Shown here in pieces: positions 34,750 to 41,552 of a stretch of DNA of 64,000 nt. The position numbers and the translations under genes were made by a program. The DNA comes from Streptomyces morookaense (GTDB lineage: Bacteria > Actinomycetota > Actinomycetes > Streptomycetales > Streptomycetaceae): the NCBI RefSeq assembly GCF_013030945.1, contig NZ_JABBXF010000037.1, positions 1 to 64,000 of the forward strand, given 5' to 3'. The notes below the pieces were generated by a model. It had not been told where the DNA came from and ran no database searches. It saw nothing but the letters and a program-made list of their open reading frames with translations. Position 1 is the first letter of the stretch, and every line of letters starts with the position of its first letter.

Positions 34750-36947
34750 TGCGGATTCCTGACTTCTCCGGCATCGACCTCGGCCCGGCCGTCCCCTCCG
34801 CGGACCACGCCGCCTGGCGCTCCGCCCTGAAGGAGCACACCGGCCACAGCGCCGACGACCTGGTCTGGGAGACCCCCGAGGGCATCGGCGTCAAACCCCT
34901 CTACACCGAAGAGGACCTGCACGGGCTGGACTTCCTCGGCACCTACCCGGGCATCGCGCCCTACCTGCGCGGCCCGTACCCGACGATGTACGTCAACCAG
35001 CCCTGGACGATCCGCCAGTACGCCGGATTCTCCACCGCCGAGGAGTCCAACGCCTTCTACCGGCGCAACCTGGCGGCCGGCCAGAAGGGCCTGTCCGTCG
35101 CCTTCGACCTGCCGACCCACCGCGGCTACGACAGCGACCACCCGCGCGTCACCGGCGACGTCGGCATGGCGGGCGTCGCCATCGACTCGATCTACGACAT
35201 GCGGCAGCTCTTCGACGGCATCCCGCTGGACCGCATGAGCGTGTCGATGACGATGAACGGCGCCGTCCTGCCGGTGCTCGCCCTCTACATCGTCGCCGCC
35301 GAGGAACAGGGCGTACCGCCCGAGAAGCTGGCCGGGACCATCCAGAACGACATCCTCAAGGAGTTCATGGTCCGCAACACCTACATCTATCCGCCCCGGC
35401 CCTCGATGCGGATCATCTCCGACATCTTCGCGTACACCTCGCAGAAGATGCCGCGCTACAACTCCATCTCCATCTCCGGCTACCACATCCAGGAGGCCGG
35501 GGCCACGGCCGACCTGGAGCTGGCCTACACCCTCGCCGACGGCGTCGAGTACCTGCGGGCCGGACTCGGCGCGGGGCTCGACGTGGACGCCTTCGCGCCC
35601 CGCCTGTCGTTCTTCTGGGCCATCGGCATGAACTTCTTCATGGAGATCGCCAAACTGCGCGCCGCCCGCCTGCTGTGGGCCCGGCTGGTCAAGCAGTTCG
35701 ACCCGAAGAACAGCAAGTCGCTGTCCCTGCGCACCCATTCGCAGACCTCCGGCTGGTCGCTGACCGCCCAGGACGTCTTCAACAACGTCGCCCGCACCTG
35801 TGTGGAGGCCATGGCCGCGACCCAGGGGCACACCCAGTCGCTGCACACCAACGCCCTCGACGAGGCGCTCGCCCTGCCCACCGACTTCTCCGCCCGCATC
35901 GCCCGCAACACCCAGCTGCTGCTCCAGCAGGAGTCCGGGACCTGTCGCGTCATCGATCCGTGGGGCGGTAGCGCCTACGTCGAGCGGCTCACCCACGACC
36001 TCGCCCGCCGCGCCTGGCAGCACATCGAGGAGGTCGAGGCGGCCGGCGGCATGGCCCAGGCCATCGATGCCGGCATCCCCAAGCTGCGCGTCGAGGAGGC
36101 CGCGGCCCGCACCCAGGCCCGTATCGACTCCGGCCGGCAGCCCGTCATCGGCGTCAACAAGTACCGGGTCGACAGCGACGAGCAGATCGAGGTGCTCAAG
36201 GTCGACAACTCCTCCGTGCGCGCCCAGCAGATCGAGAAGCTGCGCCGGCTGCGGGCCGAGCGCGACGAGGCGGCCTGCCAGGACGCGCTCAACGCCCTGA
36301 CCCGCGCCGCCGGTTCGGCCCCCGGACAGGGGCTCGACGGCAACCTGCTCGCCCTCGCCGTGGACGCGGCCCGCGCCAAGGCCACCGTGGGCGAGATCTC
36401 GGACGCCCTGGAGAAGGTGTACGGGCGGCACGCCGGGCAGATCCGTACGATCTCCGGTGTGTACCGCGAGGAAGCCGGAGCATCGTCCGGCGTGGAGCGC
36501 ACCCGCGCACTGGTGGAGGCCTTCGAGCAGGAGGAGGGCCGCCGCCCCCGCATCCTGGTCGCCAAGATGGGCCAGGACGGCCACGACCGCGGCCAGAAGG
36601 TCATCGCGACCGCCTTCGCCGACCTCGGCTTCGACGTCGACGTCGGCCCCCTGTTCCAGACCCCGGCCGAGGTCGCCCGGCAGGCGGTGGAGGCCGATGT
36701 GCACATCGTGGGCGTCTCCTCGCTGGCGGCCGGCCACCTCACGCTCGTGCCCGCGCTGCGCGAGCAACTGGCCGAGCAGGGACGGGAGGACATCATGGTC
36801 GTCGTCGGCGGGGTCATCCCGCCGCAGGACGTCCCGGTCCTGCTGGAGATGGGCGCCGCTGCGGTCTTCCCGCCCGGCACGGTCGTCCCGGACGCCGCCC
36901 ACGACCTGCTGAAGACCCTCGCCGGGGTCCTCGGCCACGAGCTGTGA
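34749..36947 (+). CDS. mutB: methylmalonyl-CoA mutase large subunit
   Basis: This 732-residue catalytic subunit has an N-terminal barrel with TPEGIGVKPLYTEEDL, GPYPTMYVNQPWTIRQYAGF, FDLPTHRGYDSDHP and NDILKEFMVRNTYIYPP. The C-terminal cobalamin domain has KMGQDGHDRGQKV, with His612 as the cobalt ligand. It carries out the adenosylcobalamin radical rearrangement. It is coupled to mutA by TGATG and followed after 6 nt by meaB. The frame is open 1.8 kb upstream in mutA's shadow; the ATG here gives the normal N-terminus (RIPDFSGIDLG). Confidence 0.97.
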   Translation: MRIPDFSGIDLGPAVPSADHAAWRSALKEHTGHSADDLVWETPEGIGVKPLYTEEDLHGLDFLGTYPGIAPYLRGPYPTMYVNQPWTIRQYAGFSTAEESNAFYRRNLAAGQKGLSVAFDLPTHRGYDSDHPRVTGDVGMAGVAIDSIYDMRQLFDGIPLDRMSVSMTMNGAVLPVLALYIVAAEEQGVPPEKLAGTIQNDILKEFMVRNTYIYPPRPSMRIISDIFAYTSQKMPRYNSISISGYHIQEAGATADLELAYTLADGVEYLRAGLGAGLDVDAFAPRLSFFWAIGMNFFMEIAKLRAARLLWARLVKQFDPKNSKSLSLRTHSQTSGWSLTAQDVFNNVARTCVEAMAATQGHTQSLHTNALDEALALPTDFSARIARNTQLLLQQESGTCRVIDPWGGSAYVERLTHDLARRAWQHIEEVEAAGGMAQAIDAGIPKLRVEEAAARTQARIDSGRQPVIGVNKYRVDSDEQIEVLKVDNSSVRAQQIEKLRRLRAERDEAACQDALNALTRAAGSAPGQGLDGNLLALAVDAARAKATVGEISDALEKVYGRHAGQIRTISGVYREEAGASSGVERTRALVEAFEQEEGRRPRILVAKMGQDGHDRGQKVIATAFADLGFDVDVGPLFQTPAEVARQAVEADVHIVGVSSLAAGHLTLVPALREQLAEQGREDIMVVVGGVIPPQDVPVLLEMGAAAVFPPGTVVPDAAHDLLKTLAGVLGHEL

Positions 36948-36953
36948 GCGCCC

Positions 36954-37943
36954 ATGGCGCGCACGATTGACACCGACGCGTACGTCAAGGGCGTGCTCGA
37001 CGGCAAGCGGGCCGCCGTCGCGCGGGCCATCACGCTCGTCGAGTCGACCCGGGCCGACCACCGGGCGGCCGCCCAGCGGATGCTGACCGAACTGCTGCCG
37101 CACACCGGTGCGGCGCGCCGGATCGGCATCACGGGTGTGCCGGGCGTGGGCAAGTCGACGTTCATCGACGCCTTCGGCACGATGCTCACCGGGCTCGGCC
37201 ACCGGGTCGCCGTGCTGGCCGTGGACCCGTCCTCCGGCCGGACCGGCGGCAGCATCCTGGGCGACAAGACCCGCATGGAGCGGCTCGCCGTCGACCCCGC
37301 TGCCTTCGTCCGGCCCTCGCCCAGCGCGGGCACCCTGGGCGGGGTCGCGCGCGCCACCCGCGAGGCCATGGTGGTGATGGAGGCGGCCGGTTACGACGTG
37401 GTGCTCGTCGAGACCGTGGGCGTCGGCCAGTCGGAGACCGCCGTCGCCGGCATGGTCGACACCTTCCTGATGCTCACCCTCGCCCGCACCGGCGACCAGC
37501 TCCAGGGCATCAAGAAGGGCGTCCTCGAACTCGCCGACGTCGTCGCCGTCAACAAGGCCGACGGCCCCCACGAGCGCGACGCCAAGGCCGCTGCGCGCGA
37601 ACTGGCGGGTGCACTGCGGTTGTTGCAGGCACCGGACGCCTCCTGGAACCCGCCCGTGCTGACGTGCAGCGCGCGTGAGGGCACAGGCCTGGACACCGTG
37701 TGGGAGCGGATCGAGCAGCACCGCCGGGTGCTGTCGGCGACGGGCGAGCTGGACGGGCGGCGCCGTGCGCAGCAGGTCGAGTGGACCTGGTCCATGGTCC
37801 GCGACCAGCTGCTGTCCGAACTGCACGCCCACCCCGAGGTGCGGCGCCTGGGACCGGACCTCGAACAGCAGGTGCGGGAGGGGGCGTTGCCGGCGAGCGT
37901 GGCTGCCGAGCGCTTGCTGCGGGCTTTCCGGGGCGCCCCGTAA
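36954..37943 (+). CDS. meaB: methylmalonyl-CoA mutase GTPase chaperone MeaB
   Basis: This 329-residue G3E GTPase has Walker A GVPGVGKST, switch region DPSSGRTGGSILGDKTRM, VETVGVGQSE and the base motif NKAD. MeaB/ArgK proteins protect and reload adenosylcobalamin in the mutase. Its place right after mutAB confirms the role. The C-terminus reads FRGAP and its TAA lies in the loop of a terminator hairpin (37933-37950), closing the operon. Confidence 0.96.
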   Translation: MARTIDTDAYVKGVLDGKRAAVARAITLVESTRADHRAAAQRMLTELLPHTGAARRIGITGVPGVGKSTFIDAFGTMLTGLGHRVAVLAVDPSSGRTGGSILGDKTRMERLAVDPAAFVRPSPSAGTLGGVARATREAMVVMEAAGYDVVLVETVGVGQSETAVAGMVDTFLMLTLARTGDQLQGIKKGVLELADVVAVNKADGPHERDAKAAARELAGALRLLQAPDASWNPPVLTCSAREGTGLDTVWERIEQHRRVLSATGELDGRRRAQQVEWTWSMVRDQLLSELHAHPEVRRLGPDLEQQVREGALPASVAAERLLRAFRGAP

Positions 37944-37950
37944 GGGGCGC
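37933..37950 (+). terminator. terminator hairpin containing the meaB stop codon
   Basis: GCGCCCC-GTAA-GGGGCGC is a perfect stem with the TAA in the loop. It ends the mutA-mutB-meaB operon. Confidence 0.75.
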
Positions 37951-37988
37951 GGCCCCGGGGACGTCGGCTGCGGGCGCGTCGTGGTTGC

Positions 37989-38068
37989 TCGCGCAGTTCC
38001 TCCCCCAGCTACCTCCCCCAGCTAACGCTGGGGGGACCCCCAGAGGTGCCCCCAGCGCCCCTTACGGG
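37989..38068 (+). repeat. 80-bp interspersed repeat, copy B
   Basis: Identical by eye to 27871-27950, including internal CCCCCAGC/GCTGGGGG complementarity. Here it lies between meaB and the muramidase gene. The terminal hairpin is broken because CTTACGGG is followed by AACGGGG instead of GCGC. Confidence 0.85.
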
Positions 38069-38137
38069 AACGGGGTGCAGGAACGATACTTCGAACATCC
38101 CCGTCCGCTCCGTCCGCCCCACCGGGAGGAGACCGGA

Positions 38138-38722
38138 ATGCTCCACGGCATCGATGTCAGCAGCCACAACAGTGTGAACTACGCCGTCAGCGGGCTGGAC
38201 TTCGTCTTCGTGAAGGTCACCGAAGGCACGTCCTACGTCAACCCGAAGTGGGTGGCGCAGCGCAACCGGGCCCGCGAACACGGGCTCGTCGTCGGCTACT
38301 ACCACTACGTCACCGCCGGCTCCATGTCGGCCCAGTGCAGCTACTTCCTCGACAAGATCGCCTTACGGCGGGGCGACGTCCTCGCCCTGGACTGGGAGGA
38401 GCCCGGCGTCCCCTGCCGCGACAAGGACCGCTGGCTCGCCGACGCCAGGGCCAAGGCCCCCGGTCACCGGGTCGTGCTGTACTGCAACCGCGACTACTGG
38501 TTACACCGGGACACCACGGACAACGCGGGCGACGGCCTGTGGATCGCCGACCCCGACCACTCGGCCGGACACCCGGGCGTGCAGCACGCATGGACGTTCC
38601 ACCAGTACAGCGAGTCCGGCGGCATCGACCACAACGTCGCCCGCTTCGGCAGCCGTTCCGCGCTGCGGGCGTGGGCGGAAGGCGCGGCCGCGGCCCCGGA
38701 GGAGCCCGCCTCCGCCGGCTGA
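38138..38722 (+). CDS. GH25-family muramidase without signal peptide; two TTA codons
   Basis: This 194-residue GH25-fold protein starts MLHGIDVSSHNSVNY, the family opening with Asp6. It has Asp85 and Glu87 in VLALDWEEPG at the catalytic position and FHQYSESGGID at the end. GH25 enzymes cleave the MurNAc-GlcNAc bond of peptidoglycan. There is no signal peptide or cell-wall-binding domain, so export would need another route, or it acts after lysis. Codons 76 and 122 are both TTA, rare in Streptomyces, which suggests bldA-dependent, development-linked expression. A GGGAGGAG Shine-Dalgarno precedes the ATG. The frame is open back to 37700 but that overlaps meaB. Confidence 0.88.
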   Translation: MLHGIDVSSHNSVNYAVSGLDFVFVKVTEGTSYVNPKWVAQRNRAREHGLVVGYYHYVTAGSMSAQCSYFLDKIALRRGDVLALDWEEPGVPCRDKDRWLADARAKAPGHRVVLYCNRDYWLHRDTTDNAGDGLWIADPDHSAGHPGVQHAWTFHQYSESGGIDHNVARFGSRSALRAWAEGAAAAPEEPASAG

Positions 38723-38736
38723 CGAGGCGCCCCGTC

Positions 38737-38916
38737 TCATGCCGCAGTCCCCAGCCCGGCCCGTACCGCCTCCACCCAACGCGCCCGCAGCGCCTCGTAC
38801 TCGGCGCGCTCCTCGCGCGTCAGCGCACGGTCGCGGCGTGCCGAGAGGAACGCCCGGATCTCGGCGTTCAGCGCGGCCGCATCGTGGCGCGCGGGGGAGT
38901 CGGAAGGGGACTGCAT
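38737..38916 (-). CDS. small hypothetical helical protein
   Basis: This 59-residue reading frame is rich in Arg, Glu and Ala (AEIRAFLSARRDRALTREER, then EYEALRARWVEAVRAGL) and predicted all-helical. It lies between the muramidase (convergent) and a HAD hydrolase (same strand, upstream, separated by a terminator). Short proteins of this composition are common in Streptomyces. I recognise no function. A GTG two codons upstream is an alternative start. Confidence 0.55.
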   Translation of the reverse strand: MQSPSDSPARHDAAALNAEIRAFLSARRDRALTREERAEYEALRARWVEAVRAGLGTAA

Positions 38917-38944
38917 GCTCACGAGCGTAGGACGGGGCACTGAC

Positions 38945-38970
38945 AACGGCCCTCGCGCGCGGGGGCCGTT
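38945..38970 (-). terminator. terminator hairpin after HAD hydrolase gene
   Basis: AACGGCCC (38945-38952) and GGGCCGTT (38963-38970) are perfect arms, 9 bp beyond the HAD stop codon on the minus strand. Confidence 0.65.
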
Positions 38971-38978
38971 GCCTGCCG

Positions 38979-39674
38979 TCACCCCACCAGGTCCAGCACC
39001 GGCCGCAGTCCGTCGGGCCGTTCCGCCACCGGCAGGTGCTCCACCAGGTGCACCGCGCACCCCACGCCCGCCGCCCCCGCGTCCGCGCGCGGGTCGTCGC
39101 CGACCATCAGCACCTCGGCGGGCGGGAGGTGCAGGGCCGCGCACGCCGCCTCGAACAGCCGCGGGTCGGGCTTCTGCACGCCGTGCTCGTAGGACAGGAC
39201 GTACGCGTCCACCAGTTCGTCGAGCCCGTGCGCCCGGAAGACCGGCCGCAGGTCCCAGCCGATGTTGCTCACGACGGCCGTCCGCACGCCCCGCCGGCGC
39301 AGCGCGGCCAGCACACCGGCCGCGTCGGGGTACGGGTCCCACGCGGCCGGCTCCATGTGGCGTGCGTAGAGCGCGTCGTGGAGCCGCGGATCGGGCACCG
39401 GCACCTCGCGGGCCAGCCCCGTGAACGCGGCGCGGTGCTGCTCCGCGGTCACGTCCCGCTGCGCCCACGCCGCGGCGAGGTGCGCCGGCACGGCCCGCGG
39501 CAGCCGCCCACCGGGCTGCGCCCCGGCCTCCTCCAGCCGCCGGGCCAGCGCCTGCAACGCGCACCCTCCCAGCGGAATTCCGGCCCGGTCGAGCGCGGCC
39601 CGCAGCCACGATTCGACGGACTCGATGCGGAAGAGGGTTCCGGAGAAGTCGAAGAGCACACCTTTGACGGTCAT
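38979..39674 (-). CDS. HAD-superfamily hydrolase
   Basis: This 231-residue haloacid-dehalogenase-like protein has motif I GVLFDFSGTLF, where the nucleophile Asp is followed by Ser instead of the second Asp of most phosphatases. Motif II is VSNIG, motif III is the Lys in VQKPDPRLF, and motif IV is MVGDDPRADAGAAGVG. Acting on phosphate esters or haloacids is possible. The substitution in motif I is frequent in this Streptomyces subgroup. The ATG at 39672-39674 gives the conserved start; the frame is open upstream. Divergent from the following gene. Confidence 0.88.
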   Translation of the reverse strand: MTVKGVLFDFSGTLFRIESVESWLRAALDRAGIPLGGCALQALARRLEEAGAQPGGRLPRAVPAHLAAAWAQRDVTAEQHRAAFTGLAREVPVPDPRLHDALYARHMEPAAWDPYPDAAGVLAALRRRGVRTAVVSNIGWDLRPVFRAHGLDELVDAYVLSYEHGVQKPDPRLFEAACAALHLPPAEVLMVGDDPRADAGAAGVGCAVHLVEHLPVAERPDGLRPVLDLVG

Positions 39675-39778
39675 GGTGACCAGTCTCCCCGGCCGGTTGC
39701 GCCGCCCGGACCGTGGGTCGCGGGACCCGTGAAACGATCTCTCCACGACCATGCCGGACCGTACATGAGGGAACGAAC

Positions 39779-40855
39779 GTGACGAACACGCTGCACGGGA
39801 CCGCCGAGACATGGGCGGCGAACGGGGAGGCGGAACGGATCGCGGAGCTCGGGCTTGGTCTCGCCGCGGAGCGGCGGGAAGTCCGGGAGCGGCTCCGCGG
39901 CCTGGACCGCGACCTGAACCATGTGCTGCGCGTCCTGGCCCTCACACCCGGCCGGCGGTTCGTGGACCAGCTGGTGCGTCTGTGGACCGGCCAACGGGAC
40001 CTGGACCTCGGCCCGGACCCGCGACTGCTCGCGTCCCTGCTCGCCGAGGCGCAGTCGCCGGACGACGCCGCCCGGGTCCTGTCCGCCGACGGCGACGGTC
40101 GGTTGGCGGCCTGCCTGTTCCACGAACTGGTGCTGCGCGGTGCCGATCCCGAGGACCTGCGGCGGCGCGCGGGCGGAGCCTTCCGCATCCCCGAGTGGAA
40201 CGGCCTCGCCCGGCTGCCCGGCCGGCTCGCGGAGTGGGAGCGCGATGCACCGTTCCCCAGCCGTTCGTACCGGGGCGGTGCGGGCGTCGCGTGGGCGGGC
40301 ATCGCGGACCCGGTGCCGGTCGATGCGGCCGCCCGCCGTGCCGGAGCCGCGCATCCCGTGCAGGAGGCCACCCCGGCGCACCTGGCCGAGTCGATCGGCG
40401 GACCGGCCGAGGCGGGCAACTGGGGTGCCCACGAGGTGCGCGTGTTCAGGACGGAACAGCCCGTCGGCCCGGATGCCGTCACGGGAGTGCTGGCCGCGCT
40501 GCCGATGGACTGCCTGGCGGGGCTCGGCGACAACGACCGCTTCGTGGCCGCTCCTTCCTCGCCCGCCGAGGCCTGGCGGATCCTGTTCGCGAGCGCTGCC
40601 CACGGCGGCCTGTGGGGCCCGGGCGTGCACGGCGCCATGGGCCGCCTGTCCGCATGGCGGTCCGTCGCCGGACTCTGCGGCGCCCCGCAGGACGCCGCGG
40701 CGGCGGAGGTGGAACAACAGGCTCTCGCCTGCAACTGGTTCCGCTTCGAGGCGGACACGCCGTGGTTCGCCGACCGGATCTTCGACTACGGCATCGCGGC
40801 GCTCACACCGGACGGGCGCCGCCTGGCCGTGCTGGCGGCGGTGGACGTCGATTGA
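39779..40855 (+). CDS. uncharacterised Streptomyces protein (possibly DUF6183)
   Basis: From the GTG at 39779, with GAGGG upstream, it is 358 residues. It is soluble and mainly helical in the first 140 residues. I cannot identify catalytic motifs; recurring features are NWGAHEVRVFRTEQP, FASAAHGGLWGPGVHGAMGR and a C-terminal TPWFADRIFDYGIAAL. It resembles proteins annotated DUF6183 in Streptomyces, but I recall this only loosely. It stands alone and its role is unknown. Confidence 0.7.
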   Translation: MTNTLHGTAETWAANGEAERIAELGLGLAAERREVRERLRGLDRDLNHVLRVLALTPGRRFVDQLVRLWTGQRDLDLGPDPRLLASLLAEAQSPDDAARVLSADGDGRLAACLFHELVLRGADPEDLRRRAGGAFRIPEWNGLARLPGRLAEWERDAPFPSRSYRGGAGVAWAGIADPVPVDAAARRAGAAHPVQEATPAHLAESIGGPAEAGNWGAHEVRVFRTEQPVGPDAVTGVLAALPMDCLAGLGDNDRFVAAPSSPAEAWRILFASAAHGGLWGPGVHGAMGRLSAWRSVAGLCGAPQDAAAAEVEQQALACNWFRFEADTPWFADRIFDYGIAALTPDGRRLAVLAAVDVD

Positions 40856-40958
40856 GCCGTCTGAGCTGTCCGAGACGCCGGGTAACCACCCCCGATATCC
40901 GCTGATCGTTTTCGGACAATCAACTTCCCGGGGCGATTGAAAAAGGAGGGGCAGGGCA

Positions 40959-40988
40959 GTGCTTTTGGGGCCGCCGAGGCGCTGCTGA
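40959..40988 (+). CDS. possible nine-codon leader peptide ahead of the PPOX gene
   Basis: A strong Shine-Dalgarno (AAAAGGAGGGG, 40941-40951) is followed by GTG and nine codons reading VLLGPPRRC, then TGA. It sits 50 bp before the PPOX-fold gene. Such mini-ORFs can couple or attenuate downstream translation. It could equally be chance. Confidence 0.25.
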   Translation: MLLGPPRRC

Positions 40989-41037
40989 CGATTGTGGTCG
41001 GCAGTTCGGAACGACGTCCCGAAGTGAGGTAGTGGTC

Positions 41038-41490
41038 ATGGACATTGGCATGTCCGTAGAGGACCGGCAGAATTTTCTCGCCGGTCTGCACGTCGGAGTT
41101 CTGGGAGTGGACGATCCCCGGGGCGTGAGCGCGCCGTTGCTCGTCCCCGTCTGGTACGACTACCGCCCCGGCGGAGAGGTGATCGTCCAGACCGGGCGGG
41201 ATTCGGCGAAGGGCCGGCTCGTCCGCGACGCGGGGCGGTTCAGCCTGTGTGTGCAGGACGAGACGGCGCCGTACCGGTACGTCAGCGTGGAAGGGCCGGT
41301 CGTGGCCGTCGATGATCCCGTGCCGCCGGCCGACCGGGAGGCCCTGGCGCACCGGTACCTGGACGCGGGCACGGCGCCCGCCTATCTGGAGGCCAACAGG
41401 CACCAGCTGGCCGAGGACATTCTCCTGCGCATGCGGCCGCAGCGGTGGCGCACCGCCGATTTCTCGGCATTCGCGGCGGAGTTCAGCTGA
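41038..41490 (+). CDS. PPOX-fold (pyridoxamine 5'-phosphate oxidase-like/F420) protein
   Basis: This 150-residue split-barrel protein starts at ATG 41038 with GAGGT 8 bp upstream; a GTG two codons earlier is also possible. Motifs include FLAGLHVGVLGVDD, LLVPVWYDYRPGGEVIVQTG and SLCVQDETAPYRYVSVEGPV, typical of the flavin/F420 PPOX family. These bind FMN, F420 or heme and carry out simple redox steps. It lies 62 bp upstream of the A-T-reductase synthetase, probably in the same operon, so it may tailor or reduce the peptide-derived product. That link is inference. Confidence 0.85.
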   Translation: MDIGMSVEDRQNFLAGLHVGVLGVDDPRGVSAPLLVPVWYDYRPGGEVIVQTGRDSAKGRLVRDAGRFSLCVQDETAPYRYVSVEGPVVAVDDPVPPADREALAHRYLDAGTAPAYLEANRHQLAEDILLRMRPQRWRTADFSAFAAEFS

Positions 41491-41552
41491 GCCGCGCCGG
41501 AAATCCGCGGAACGCACGGCAGTCCATCACCGGAAACAGGCAGTACGGGAGT

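Noticed and set aside
27871..38068. The 80-bp repeats as a CRISPR or attachment-site pair flanking an integrated element
   Set aside because: There are only two distant copies with no spacer array. The intervening genes are housekeeping genes (mutAB, meaB, SpoIIE-type) with no integrase.
41445..41552. N-terminal extension of the A-T-reductase to 41445
   Set aside because: The extra residues are Arg-rich and overlap the PPOX coding end; adenylation domain sequence only begins well downstream.
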